Positions 45,444-54,308 of a stretch of 64,000 nt of DNA are shown in pieces. The stretch covers positions 611,515 to 675,514 of the forward strand of contig NZ_QJKM01000001.1 of the NCBI RefSeq assembly GCF_003425685.1. The letters run 5' to 3'. The notes under the pieces were generated by a model. The model saw only the letters and a list, made by a program, of their open reading frames with translations. It was not told where the DNA came from and did not search any database. The stretch comes from Rhizobium terrae (lineage in GTDB: Bacteria > Pseudomonadota > Alphaproteobacteria > Rhizobiales > Rhizobiaceae). The stretch's first letter is position 1, and every line of letters begins with the position of its first letter. The position numbers were made by a program, and so were the translations under genes.

Positions 45444-46904
45444 ATGACCGAATCGGCGGTCTCTCCTGATTGGGATGACGTATCCCGTGGCGGCGGTGAC
45501 GATCAGCTTTCCGGCGATCCGCAGGCACAGGAGCAACCGCCGAAGGCTGGCTTTCGCAGCCTGATCGTGCGGGCTGCGGGATGGTCGATGATCGGCTATG
45601 TGGCTTTGCAGATATTGCGCATCGCCAGCAGCCTGATCCTGACGCGTCTATTGATGCCGGAAATGTTTGGCATCATGGCGGTCGCCACGACCGTGCAGGT
45701 GTCGATCGCGATGTTGTCCGACCTTGGCCTCAGGCCGGCAGCCATTCAAAGCGAGATGGGAGACGACAAGTCCTATCTGGATACGGCCTGGTCCCTCCAG
45801 ATCCTGCACGGATGCCTGATCTGGTTCGCATGCGTGCTGGTTGCAGTCGCGATCGGCCGTGCCGCTCAATTCGGGCTGTTTCCCGCCGGGTCTGTCTATG
45901 CCGTTCCGGAACTTCCTGCCGTCATCATGGGAACATCCTTCTGCACCGTCATCATGGGTCTGCAATCGACGAAGTTCATCACGGCTTTCCGCCATCTCGA
46001 TCTCGGGCGCCTGACGGTCATCGAGATCGCGGCGCAGGCGATCAGTCTCACGGTTGCCGTAATACTGGCCTGGTCCACGGGCTCCATCTGGTCCTTCGTA
46101 CTCTCGACGCTCGTCTCTTCGCTGACCACCACCATTCTCAGCCACCTATGGCTCCGCGGAGAGCATAACAGCCTGAATTGGAACAGAGAAGCCGTGATGG
46201 ATCTAGTTCGCTTCGGCCGCTGGATCATGCTGTCCTCGATCCTCACGGTGATCGCGGCAAACGGTGACCGCTTTTTCCTCGCAGGTTGGGCAAGCCCCGT
46301 CACGCTCGGCCTTTATATTCTCGCCTTCAACCTCGTTGCCATGCTGGAGGGCGCCGGCGGACGGCTGTTTTCAAGCGTCGCGATGCCGGCGCTCAGCAAG
46401 ATAGCGCGCGAGCAACCCGATCGGCTGCGCCCGATGTTCCAGAAAATTCGCTTGCCTTTCGATCTCGTATTCATAGGCAGCGCCGGCGCGGTCTTTTCGG
46501 GCGGTCGGATGCTGACCGAACTCCTCTACGACGATCGTTATCTGGATGCAGGCCCGATCATCCAGATATTGTCCTTCAGCCTGCTGGTCTCACGGTTCGG
46601 AACACTATCCGCCATCTATCTTGCGGTGAATGAACCACGGAACCAGACCATCTTGAATTTGATCCGGGCATTCTCGGTCTTTATCTGTCTGCCGTTCGCC
46701 TATTTTGCCTTCGGATTCTACGGCGCAGTTTGGGCAATAGCGCTCTGCAGCGTGCCGACCATACCTGCAATGCTTTATTTCAATCAGCGTCACAGGCTCA
46801 ACAATTTTCGATATGAGGCAGCCGTTCTGCTTGTCTGGCCCGTCGGTTACATCATTGGAAGTATTTCTGTCCATCTATATGCAGTGCTTAAAGGTTTTTT
46901 TTAA
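45444..46904 (+). CDS. Wzx-like lipid-linked oligosaccharide flippase
   Basis: 486 aa membrane protein of the MATE/MOP polysaccharide-transporter family. About 35 hydrophilic N-terminal residues precede 12-14 predicted helices. VRAAGWSMIGYVALQILRI with LTRLLMPEMFGIMAVATTV is the typical opening of Wzx proteins, and the RWIMLSSILTVIAANGDRFF block in the middle corresponds to helix VII-VIII of WzxC/PST members. It would flip the completed undecaprenyl-linked repeat unit to the periplasm. Located 43 bp after the PKS stop, it is probably in the same transcript, tying the synthase to EPS assembly by position. Confidence 0.88.
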   Translation: MTESAVSPDWDDVSRGGGDDQLSGDPQAQEQPPKAGFRSLIVRAAGWSMIGYVALQILRIASSLILTRLLMPEMFGIMAVATTVQVSIAMLSDLGLRPAAIQSEMGDDKSYLDTAWSLQILHGCLIWFACVLVAVAIGRAAQFGLFPAGSVYAVPELPAVIMGTSFCTVIMGLQSTKFITAFRHLDLGRLTVIEIAAQAISLTVAVILAWSTGSIWSFVLSTLVSSLTTTILSHLWLRGEHNSLNWNREAVMDLVRFGRWIMLSSILTVIAANGDRFFLAGWASPVTLGLYILAFNLVAMLEGAGGRLFSSVAMPALSKIAREQPDRLRPMFQKIRLPFDLVFIGSAGAVFSGGRMLTELLYDDRYLDAGPIIQILSFSLLVSRFGTLSAIYLAVNEPRNQTILNLIRAFSVFICLPFAYFAFGFYGAVWAIALCSVPTIPAMLYFNQRHRLNNFRYEAAVLLVWPVGYIIGSISVHLYAVLKGFF

Positions 46905-47150
46905 GCGTACAATCAAATTATACATCGAAAGGTGTATCCCTGCGTCCTTTTTCAGATTTGCCGTCCATCGTGTCTCCCGTGTAACCTCTCTTTATATATA
47001 CATGCGGCGGCGGTTCATCATCTCGGGGTAGCCGTCGTCAAGATTATCCGGGGGCTAGGTCGTGCTTTACGCAAGCCCTTTCCGCAAAGCACCATCATAC
47101 GGAAGGCGCCGGTCCAAATATGCCGCGCCTGTCACAAAGGGTTATTGTCG
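46905..47150. other. AT-rich intergenic region before the last glycosyltransferase
   Basis: About 245 bp, AT-rich at 46905-47010. An open frame continues upstream of 47151 to 46932 but its residues show no family pattern. No terminator with a T-run and no recurrent element was seen. Confidence 0.4.
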
Positions 47151-48554
47151 ATGAATATGGATGGTCAGCACATGGAGTACGTGCTGCAGGCAGAATTAAC
47201 CGCGCCTCGCGATGTCCAAGGTGACCGGTCCATCTTCGCAGGAGCCTCCGTGGCCGACGTGTCGGGTCTGGATCGTCGAAAGCTCAGGCCCTTGCTGATC
47301 GTCGAGGCGGCCAACCCGGAGTGGACGAGCGTGCCGCTTGTCGGCTGGAATCTCGCACGTGCCATCATGCGGAAAACCGACGCCCTTCTCGTCACCCAGA
47401 TTCGAAACCGCGATGCCTTCCTGAGGGCCGGTCTGGTCCCGAATCGCGATTTCGTGGTGATCGACAATGAGCGGACCGCCCGAGCCCTCTACAGGTTCGG
47501 CGAAGTCATGCGCGGCGGCGGCAACAAGGGCTGGACAGTTGTCACAGCCCTGTCCTCGTTTTCGTACTACAGCTTCGAGCGTGAAGTCTGGAGGCTGCTG
47601 GGTGATCAATTGGTCGCCGGCGAATTCGACTTGGTCCATAGGATCACGCCGCTCAGTCCGACGAGCCAGAGCCCGATCGCGAACAGGTTGAAGCGGTACC
47701 GCATTCCCTTCGTATTGGGACCGTTGAATGGTGGTCTGCCCTGGCCGAAGGGTTTTTACGACGTGAGAGGCAAGGAGCGCGAATGGCTGTCGATAGTCCG
47801 CAAGCTTCATTTCCTCATGCCTTTTTATCATTCGACCAGAGCGAATGCCGCGGCCATTATCGCGGGGTCTCACCATACTTGGAGCGAGCTTCCGAAAGGC
47901 TGCGAGGAGCGGACCTTCATTATCCCGGAAAACGCCGCCGATCTCGACCGATTTCCATTTCGTCAACGGGAACTCACTGGCAATAGGCTGGGGCTCGTAT
48001 TCATCGGCAGGTTGGTTCCCTACAAAGGCGCGGATGTTCTGATCGAAGCGGTGGCGCGATATCAAGGGCCTCTGGAGATCGAGATCCTGATCATTGGCGA
48101 GGGTCCGCAACGCCAGGAACTAGAGGATGCGGTCCGGCTGAAAGATCTGCAGGATAAGGTTCGCTTTGCCGGCTGGGTAGAGCAAAAGGACCTTGCGGCC
48201 GTGCTATCGAACTATCAGGTGCTGGCATCGCCAAGCATTCGGGAATTTGGCGGCGGCGTCGTGGTGGAGGCGATGTCCATGGGCCTGGTCCCGATCGTCG
48301 CAAATTACGGCGGTCCTGCCGAACTGATTGACGAGCAATCCGGGATATCAGTCGATTTCAGAAGCCGAGAAACGTTGATCGCCGGTTTTTCCCAGGCGTT
48401 TAAGGATCTGGAAATTCACCCGAAACGGGTCTCCTCTCTTAGTATGGGCGCTGCTGCGCGTGTTCAAGAAAGATACACTTGGGATGTCAAAGCTGACCAG
48501 ATTGTTCAAATTTATAATTGGGTCCTTACACGGGGAACTAAACCCCGATTTTGA
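47151..48554 (+). CDS. Glycosyltransferase family 4
   Basis: 467 aa. RKLRPLLIVEAANPEWTSVPL opens an N-terminal domain with LVGWNLARAI; PFVLGPLNGGLPWPKGF (about residue 188) is typical of GT4 members that use the GPxxGG acceptor loop. LVFIGRLVPYKGADVLIEAV (about 282), IIGEGPQRQELEDAV and SPSIREFGGGVVVEAMSMGL (about 362) are the donor-domain signatures. The ATG at 47151 has AAAGGG upstream. It is the last structural EPS gene before the second LuxR regulator. Confidence 0.87.
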   Translation: MNMDGQHMEYVLQAELTAPRDVQGDRSIFAGASVADVSGLDRRKLRPLLIVEAANPEWTSVPLVGWNLARAIMRKTDALLVTQIRNRDAFLRAGLVPNRDFVVIDNERTARALYRFGEVMRGGGNKGWTVVTALSSFSYYSFEREVWRLLGDQLVAGEFDLVHRITPLSPTSQSPIANRLKRYRIPFVLGPLNGGLPWPKGFYDVRGKEREWLSIVRKLHFLMPFYHSTRANAAAIIAGSHHTWSELPKGCEERTFIIPENAADLDRFPFRQRELTGNRLGLVFIGRLVPYKGADVLIEAVARYQGPLEIEILIIGEGPQRQELEDAVRLKDLQDKVRFAGWVEQKDLAAVLSNYQVLASPSIREFGGGVVVEAMSMGLVPIVANYGGPAELIDEQSGISVDFRSRETLIAGFSQAFKDLEIHPKRVSSLSMGAAARVQERYTWDVKADQIVQIYNWVLTRGTKPRF

Positions 48555-48773
48555 CGTGAGCGTCAGTCAACTTGGAAATATAATACATTGTGGTATCTTA
48601 GCGGGACGTTCTGACGAAATTTTTACTATTTTTTCATATATGATGATAGACGAAAGTACGTATCGGGCGTATCATTGAGACAATAAATGATAAAAATGAC
48701 AAGTGCAGGCTGTTGACGCTCTGAGTTACGATCCTGAGGGGCGTATCGCTTTGACCTCAGGTTAGGGGGTACG
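48555..48773. promoter_or_regulatory. Promoter region of the right-hand LuxR gene
   Basis: About 220 bp; 48580-48700 is AT-rich. Near the start codon lie CCTGAGGGGCGTA (48733-48745) and CTCAGGTTAGGGGGTA (48756-48771), which loosely resemble the recurrent CCTTARGGTA element and could be an autoregulatory site. The latter includes the purine-rich ribosome binding site. Confidence 0.3.
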
Positions 48774-49547
48774 ATGAGTTTGACGATTAACGGCAACAGC
48801 CGGTCGCCTGCAGCTGTGGATTCTTTTCGCCCTGTAAATGAATTTCCCAAAATTCCCGATAGAGATGTTGGGATGGAGACTAAACCAAGTTACGGTGGTT
48901 CTCTCGTAATACTCGATTCAAGAGCACTGGATCGCGAATGCCTGGCCAAGGCTCTTATCGATCGTGGTCTGAACATGGATGTGTGCGCGGTCGGCTCCAT
49001 TGAGGAGTGGAAGCACGAAAAAGACCTCTACCCGCCTGTCCAGGCCGTCCTCTTCAACATCGGTAGTCGGAAAACAGATGATTCGACCTTGGCGAGCGAG
49101 ATCTCCAAGGTGATGGCGGAGTTCAGATCGCCACCCATCATTGTGCTTTCCGACTCCGATGATCTGGCCCAGGTCGTGAAGATGCTGGAATATGGAGCAC
49201 GGGGCTTCATTCCTTCCTGTGTCGGGATTGCTGTCTGCGTCGAAGCGATCGGACTGGCGGTTGCCGGGGGCGTCTTCGTCCCGGCAAGCAGTGTGCTCTC
49301 CGTAAGGCACCTGATGAGCACGCCGACGGCTTCGGAGCCGCGGCTTCTCTCCGGCATGTTCACGCTGCGCCAGGAAGCGGTGGTTGAAGCTCTTCGCAAG
49401 GGTAAGGCGAACAAGATCATCGCCTACGAACTGAATCTGCGAGAAAGCACCGTCAAGGTTCATATCCGGAATATCATGAAGAAGTTGAAAGCGACCAACC
49501 GGACGGAGGTCGCTTACAAGCTGAATGATATGTTCCCCATAAACTAG
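48774..49547 (+). CDS. LuxR-family transcription factor with pseudo-receiver domain
   Basis: 257 aa. C-terminal helix-turn-helix (about residues 195-250): FTLRQEAVVEALRKGKAN, NLRESTVKVHIRNIMKKL and NRTEVAYKL, nearly the same as the regulator at 20-844. The N-terminal domain (about 40-165) has a receiver-like alternation, but the phospho-acceptor position reads AVLFNIGS, Asn instead of Asp. VLSDSDDLAQVVKMLEYGARGFIPS matches the receiver alpha4-beta5 part. Phosphorylation-independent control is therefore likely. It sits immediately right of the EPS genes; regulation of those genes is inferred. Confidence 0.87.
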   Translation: MSLTINGNSRSPAAVDSFRPVNEFPKIPDRDVGMETKPSYGGSLVILDSRALDRECLAKALIDRGLNMDVCAVGSIEEWKHEKDLYPPVQAVLFNIGSRKTDDSTLASEISKVMAEFRSPPIIVLSDSDDLAQVVKMLEYGARGFIPSCVGIAVCVEAIGLAVAGGVFVPASSVLSVRHLMSTPTASEPRLLSGMFTLRQEAVVEALRKGKANKIIAYELNLRESTVKVHIRNIMKKLKATNRTEVAYKLNDMFPIN

Positions 49548-49609
49548 ATCGTTGGAAAGAGCGATGGAGTGGCACGCCTGTTCGAGGGCGCGGACGGGTT
49601 GTATGTCAG

Positions 49610-50093
49610 GTACCAGACCATCCCGGATGGATACATCGCTCGGCCGAACGCTGCAATGTCGCACGCTCCACCTATCCACCGCCAGGATTGCACACGCCCG
49701 GCGCTGTGCTCACGTCATGCTCTTTGCAGACATGGGCCACCGCATCCCGCTTTGCGCCGGGCGTTACCATTTTTGATGCCACATCCTTCAGAAGGGCGTC
49801 CTCCAGCATCGCCTCGGCGAGCAGCTTCTTCAGCTTGGCGTTCTCATCTTCCAAGGCCTTCAGCTTCCTGACGTCGGAGACATCGATGCCGCCATACTTT
49901 GCCTTGTATTTATAAAAGGTCGCCTCGGATACTCCGTGCTTGCGGCAGACATCGGCCGTCCTCTGGCCACTCTCCTGCTCCTTCAGCATTCTGATGATTT
50001 GCTCGTCCGTAAACCGTGCACGCTTCATTCCGTCCGTCAACTTGATACCACGGACTCTACCAAAATCTGGAGGAGCTTTGGGGTCTCAGGTCA
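49610..50093 (-). mobile_element. Truncated IS3-family element (IS407-like group)
   Basis: One end is recognisable: the minus strand from 50093 begins TGACCTGAGACCCC, an IS407-type terminus. The OrfA product is read leftward from 50040 (RFTDEQIIRMLKEQESG, DVCRKHGVSEATFYKYKAKYGG, then the ENAKLKKLLAEAMLE leucine zipper). It passes into the OrfB start (KRDAVAHVCKEHDVS) and, after a frame change, continues as QRRACAILAVDRWSVRHCSV to RPSDVSIRD near 49620, where similarity ends. Most of OrfB, with the DDE catalytic domain, is missing, so the copy is dead. Confidence 0.8.
49672..50040 (-). pseudogene. IS3-family transposase OrfA with aberrant C-terminus
   Basis: The 122-residue reading frame starts MTDGMKRARFTDEQIIRML, the HTH_Tnp_1 domain of IS3 OrfA, and includes the coiled-coil segment. 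It normally stops after about 88 residues and hands over to OrfB by frameshift; here it runs into OrfB sequence and then noise (VSTAPGVCNPGGG). Part of the truncated element above. Confidence 0.75.
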
Positions 50094-50610
50094 GAGGCGG
50101 GATGGCGGATTTGAGGGCAGGGGAGGTGAAGGCGCCGTCAAACCCGCGCCATTTGGTCAGGGTCGACCAGTTCGCCGGCCGCCGGCGCACGGTATCCGGT
50201 GCGTGCGGACCGGTGGATCTCAGAAAGCCCTGGCGCCGCAGGTTGTCGTCGACCTCAACCGGCATGCCGTGATCGGGATCGGCGGCGCGCTTGTCCGGAT
50301 CCCAACGATGATGGGCGACAAATTTCAGCAGCAGCGCCTCCGGTGCCGGCCAGGGGAGAGCGGTTCCGGTTGCCACCATCCCCCAGGTATCGAGATAGGC
50401 GAGATCGGAGGTCAGTGCCCACAGCGTATTGGCGCCCATGCCCTGGTTGAGAAGATGGCGCAGCGTCTCGACGTTGCGATCGGTCAACAGTTCGGCGAGT
50501 TCGTCACGGCGCTCGAGAGGCAACACGGATGCGATAGTGTCAAGCTCGACGGCACGGCGCTCGACGCCGGACAGAGACGGTCTGATGTCGACGGCCCACA
50601 AATCCGCCGC
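50094..50610 (-). pseudogene. Site-specific integrase, N-terminal part only, cut by the IS fragment
   Basis: The reading frame ending at 50086 contains RPSLSGVERRAVE, ETLRHLLNQGMGANTLWALT, SDLAYLDTWGMVATG, LPWPAPEALLLKFVAHHRWD and FDGAFTSPALKSAI, the N-terminal SAM-like/core-binding half of tyrosine integrases widespread in rhizobia. It stops exactly where the IS terminus begins (50093), and no catalytic half (R..HxxR..Y) follows. The IS therefore probably inserted into, and then deleted, the 3' half. Confidence 0.75.
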
Positions 50611-50619
50611 CCTGGCCTG

Positions 50620-50880
50620 CGGGCGCCAGCGGGCGATGATCTGTCCCGATCTCGCTGTGATAGTCGGTGGGGTAGACGACATCCCTCTCGCGGACGAGGA
50701 ATGTGAAAATCGTTGCTATGTCCTCGCCGACATGAGGATCGACACTGGTGAGTTCGGTCAGATCGAAGCCGCCATACACTTCGGCGTTCCATTAGGAGGG
50801 AATGAAGTTCGCGACTAGCCTGCTCTGGCCCGTATCGGAATGGGCGATGTTGGGCGGCTTTTTGAGCGCGGACCTGACGC
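50620..50880 (-). pseudogene. Relic of a small conserved protein adjoining the integrase
   Basis: On the minus strand, MEDRVRSALKKPPNIAHSD begins near 50890, reaches a stop after NFIPS, continues in frame as AEVYGGFDLTELTSVDPHVG and FTFLVRERDVVYPTDYHSEI, then jumps frame to GQIIARWRPQ near 50640. The pattern resembles a small family often next to such integrases (from memory, DUF7673-like). At least one stop and one frameshift show decay. Confidence 0.45.
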
Positions 50881-50903
50881 GGTCTTCCATAAATTTCCCT
50901 TGC

Positions 50904-51302
50904 TTATTGCGACGACGACGGATGAAGTTTCAGGTCGGTCTGTCCAAAGTCCTGGCCCTTGAAGGGGAGAGGGGCCTTGGCGATCGCCGCCACCGCATAG
51001 GAAAAACAGTCACCCATGTTGAGGCCGGCGGGATGCCGGCCCTTGCCGAACGCCTCAAAAGCCTTCTCAGCAGCATAAAAGTGACGCTCACCAAATGCGG
51101 CGGTGACGTTCGGCAATGCGACCAGCTGTGAAATGATGGTTGCAGCATTCGGGAAATTCTTATCGGCAAGTACCATGCGCGCTTCGACCAGCGTCAGCCA
51201 CCCGATGACGATGTCCTCACGGGTAATGAGCGTATGGAACTATTGAGCTTCAGGCTCGCCGAGCGACGTGGCAACAATGACAGACGTGTGGGCGGCAATC
51301 AC
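50904..51302 (-). pseudogene. vapC-like PIN-domain toxin pseudogene
   Basis: Reading leftward from a GTG at 51302: VIAAHTSVIVATSLGEPEAQ, then a TAG stop at 51240-51242, then in the same frame FHTLITREDIVIGWLTLVEA, RMVLADKNFPNAATII, FGKGRHPAGLNMGDCFSYA and LPFKGQDFGQTDLKLHP. This is a VapC family toxin (PIN RNase). Besides the internal stop, the first catalytic Asp of the VDTS-type motif is His (AAHTS). No vapB antitoxin was recognised upstream, which fits an inactivated toxin. Confidence 0.75.
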
Positions 51303-51409
51303 GTCGGCAAACCGTTTTCATCGTAGAGGTCATCGTGGTACAATCGAACTACGAAGCATATCCAGTGAGGAACCTCAAACTTATAGATAGAGTTCCTTTA
51401 TGAAATCAT

Positions 51410-51808
51410 TTACCATGATGTGTTTTTTACTTCGTCCGCCAGCTTTCGCACTTGCGGATCTCTGATATGAGCGCGTTCGCCGGTCATGATCGCAATCGAA
51501 CGATGTGATATCGTCGCTTTCATATAGTTGACGTCGTAAACCGTTTCCTGGCTCCGCACGAGCCAGAGCGAACCGGCGAACACTACAACGCTTGCCACGA
51601 TGATGGCTGGGTTTGTGGTTTTGTTTTTGTACATCGACCACATGAACAACATCATGATGATTGTCATGACGGCGCCCATCAACAGGGCCATCCAGGTCCT
51701 TGTCTGGCTGTAGCTCACATGATCGAGAGCATAAGTATTGAGATACATCAACCCGAACATGGCCACCGTCGAGGTGACGATCGTTGCGGTAAAGCGGCCG
51801 TAAGACAT
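51410..51808 (-). CDS. DUF305-like small membrane protein, probably C-terminally clipped
   Basis: 132 aa with three hydrophobic helices (about residues 6-26, 37-56, 63-82) followed by ATISHRSIAIMTGERAHIRD and VRKLADEV. In DUF305 relatives this His-containing segment (usually IPHHSIAI) is followed by about 20 more residues, so the end KNTSW looks truncated. ATG 51808 has AAGGAG 7 nt upstream, better than the longer reading from 51841. Such proteins often travel with metal-resistance or mobile DNA; function unknown. Confidence 0.7.
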   Translation of the reverse strand: MSYGRFTATIVTSTVAMFGLMYLNTYALDHVSYSQTRTWMALLMGAVMTIIMMLFMWSMYKNKTTNPAIIVASVVVFAGSLWLVRSQETVYDVNYMKATISHRSIAIMTGERAHIRDPQVRKLADEVKNTSW

Positions 51809-51953
51809 GGTTGGCTCCTTCTGGGGAAGTATGGCGAACACGTCTCAGGCATGATTGTTTCAGATCGGTGAACTCAGAAGCTACTATTCCTGGAGGTGCC
51901 GGCTGGGGGAGAGGGTTAGCGTGTCACACCGGCCGGGGCAGGGGAGGCGATGT

Positions 51954-52994
51954 TCAAAGTCCCGACGCCTTGATGAGATTCACTCGAAACCGGTCGCGCC
52001 GCCGCTGGTAACGCCACGTCATCTCGGCGGAGGCATGGCCCAGTTGCTTCTGAACGTAGCGTTCGTTGACCTCCGCAGAGGAGGCGAGGCCAGCACGAAA
52101 GGAATGACCGGAGAACTTGAAGGCGCGTTCGATCTCGCTGAGATCGCCGCGAACGCCGGCGGCCATAGCAGCGCGTTTCACAAGCCGCGCCACCTCCTTG
52201 TCGTTCAATCGGTCTGACCCAACAGCCTTCCCCTGTCCAGCAACGCGGCGAAAGAGGGGACTATGAGCCAGCTTGGCGAACTTGACCCACGTCTCGATCG
52301 CGGCAACCGTGCACATCGCATCGGCTGAGCCGCGGCCGATCTCGACCTCTCGCCAACCAGTTTTGCCGCGCAGGGTTACGAGCATGCCCTTATCGAGGAT
52401 CTCGATCCCCCCGCGGCCGTCTTCGGTCTGATCAGCCTTCAGATCGAGGCCGACGATCTCGAAGCGCCGCATGCCGCCGGCAAAGCCGACGAGCAGCATG
52501 GCCCGATCCCATAGCCCGCGCAGTGAGCCGCGATCGAGCGTTTCGACCGTGGCGATGATATCCTCAGCCATGACCGCTTCCTTCTGCACCGGGGGACGGG
52601 CATGGCTGTTGCGGATGCCGGCCATCACGGTGGCGATATGCCGATCCTTGCGATCGAGCATGAGACCGCGCTGGGCATAGTTCCAGGACAGTGAGGAAAG
52701 ACGCCGTTCGATGGTTGAGACCGAGTTAGCCTTGGCGCCTCACTGGGCTGAGCCGGAAGCGGTGTCAACGGCACAGGCTGTGATGTAAAGCCCGACGGCT
52801 TGCGGATGCGGGGGGAGAGGAGAAAGATTGGACCGCTGGCACCACGCAGAAAAATGCTTCCAGTCGGCGGCGTAGGCTTTGCGCGTGTTGGCGGAACTGG
52901 CGGCCTCGACATAACCGCGGGCGCGATCGGCAAGGCTAGCGAGATGAGCTGGCGGCCGCTCCTCGCCGACAGGGGAGGAGCGTTCGCCCAACAC
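51954..52994 (-). pseudogene. Tyrosine recombinase/integrase with in-frame TGA
   Basis: From a GTG at 52994 the frame gives an N-terminal SAM-like domain (RARGYVEAASSANTRKAYAA, DWKHFSAWCQRSN) to SAQ, then TGA at 52740-52742. The same frame then continues GAKANSVSTIERRLSSLSWN, and from 52661 MLDRKDRHIATVMAG through the catalytic domain: GGMRRFEIVGLDL (Arg), HSFRAGLASS (HxxR), QLGHASAEMTWRYQRR (final Tyr). All catalytic residues are visible, so a single nonsense change separates two good halves. The downstream part might be expressed alone; recombination activity is unlikely. Confidence 0.8.
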
Positions 52995-53253
52995 CTCCGG
53001 CGCGGAAACATCACCGCCGGAAGCGGTGCTGAGAGAGCGCCGCGCTTTCTTCGAGGTGATTTACGCCGTTTCGCTCGATGACTTGGCCCATCTCTATATA
53101 CTGACGACAATGTCCGATAATGCAAGAATCAGCCATTTCCTGGTCCTTCGTCGCATATTCGGACAAAGCGGCTCACCCAATCTGGCGAAGGACCGCCAAC
53201 GATCTTCATTTGAAATTCTTGCAGCCGACGTGATGCTGATATAACATTTAGGC
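52995..53253. other. Region between integrase pseudogene and LysR gene with an inverted repeat
   Basis: Contains TGTCCGATAATGC (53111-53123) facing GCATATTCGGACA (53153-53165), a 13-bp inverted repeat with two mismatches and a 29-bp spacer. The position directly upstream of a tyrosine recombinase gene suits a recombination core/attachment site; a regulator operator is the alternative. Nothing else recognised. Confidence 0.35.
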
Positions 53254-54180
53254 ATGACTCCACCGCTCCACTCGATCATTTCCAGGCTCCACCTGAAACA
53301 GCTGCGGTTCTTAGTCGCGCTGGACGAGCACGGCTCGCTCCTGAAGGCCTCGCAGCAGGTCGCGTTGACGCAACCGGGTGCGAGCAAGGCATTGCAGGAA
53401 ATCGAGACAACCTTCGGTACGCCGCTGTTCGTTCGCACCAACCGGGGTCTAGAGCCCAATGCCGTCGGCCATTGCGTGATCCGCTATGCGCGCCTGATCC
53501 AGACGGATCTCGCGCACCTGCGCGACGAGATCGTCGGAATCATGCGTGGCCAAGGCGGGAGGGTGGCGGCGGGCGTTATCATGGGCGCAGTGCCACTGCT
53601 CACCGATGCCATCTCCGCACTCGTCGCGCGGCAGACCGACTTGTCCGTCGAGATTGTCGAGGACACCAGCGCTGCCCTGCTGGCCCAGCTCGACGCCGGC
53701 CGGCTCGACCTGGCGATCTGCCGCACGACCATCAGCCAAGCGCCGCAGGCCTACGACAGCGTGAATCTCCAGGATGAAACGCTCGCGGTGATCGCGAATG
53801 TCAGCCATCCGCTTCGATACGCAAAGAAGCTCACCCTGCAGGAGCTGGCGCCATACCGATGGGTGGTATATCGCGCGAACATGCCGATGCGGCTCTCGCT
53901 CGAACGCGAATACCGCGATTGTGGGATCCAGTTCCCGCAGCACCTGCTCGAGACGACCTCCGCTTTTGCGACGCTGGCGCTGCTGCAGGCCAACCCGTCC
54001 TTCGTGGCCCTAGTGTCGATAGAAGTCGCGCAGTTCTTCGCGCACCGGCAGATGATGCGCATCCTGCCGCTGGTCCTGGCGTCGCGAAGCGAGCCCTATG
54101 AGCTCGTCACCCGCAAGGGGACGCGGGTCCCGCCTGCCGCCAAACTGCTGATTGACGAATTGGTCCATCGCCAGTCCTGA
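53254..54180 (+). CDS. LysR-family transcriptional regulator
   Basis: 308 aa. N-terminal winged helix: LHLKQLRFLVALDEHGSLLK, QVALTQPGASKALQEIE and FVRTNRGLEPNAVG (about residues 12-75), then a periplasmic-binding-protein-like effector domain (about 95-300) with LDLAICRTT. It resembles regulators of aromatic or sugar-acid catabolism (GbpR/CbbR-like). It appears intact although surrounded by pseudogenes. The adjacent alcohol dehydrogenase relic (54309 on) on the same strand may once have been its target. Confidence 0.87.
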   Translation: MTPPLHSIISRLHLKQLRFLVALDEHGSLLKASQQVALTQPGASKALQEIETTFGTPLFVRTNRGLEPNAVGHCVIRYARLIQTDLAHLRDEIVGIMRGQGGRVAAGVIMGAVPLLTDAISALVARQTDLSVEIVEDTSAALLAQLDAGRLDLAICRTTISQAPQAYDSVNLQDETLAVIANVSHPLRYAKKLTLQELAPYRWVVYRANMPMRLSLEREYRDCGIQFPQHLLETTSAFATLALLQANPSFVALVSIEVAQFFAHRQMMRILPLVLASRSEPYELVTRKGTRVPPAAKLLIDELVHRQS

Positions 54181-54308
54181 GGTCGGCGCGACCGCGCCGG
54201 TCGGAGCTGTGTCCGTCAGGGCGTCGCCGTCACCCAGAAAGGAGTATCGGAAGCGGCCGGTGGTGGCGATCTCGGCCGGTTCGTGTGCTATAACCAGCGC
54301 TCATTGCG

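Noticed and set aside
46917..46940. Possible terminator after the flippase gene
   Set aside because: Only a short imperfect stem (ATACAT/GTGTAT) and no T-run.
49569..49871. 100-residue plus-strand frame after the LuxR gene
   Set aside because: Most of it is the complement of the IS3 OrfA/OrfB relic; no family recognised.
49936..50706. 256-residue plus-strand frame over the integrase fragment
   Set aside because: Shadow of the minus-strand integrase N-terminal domain.
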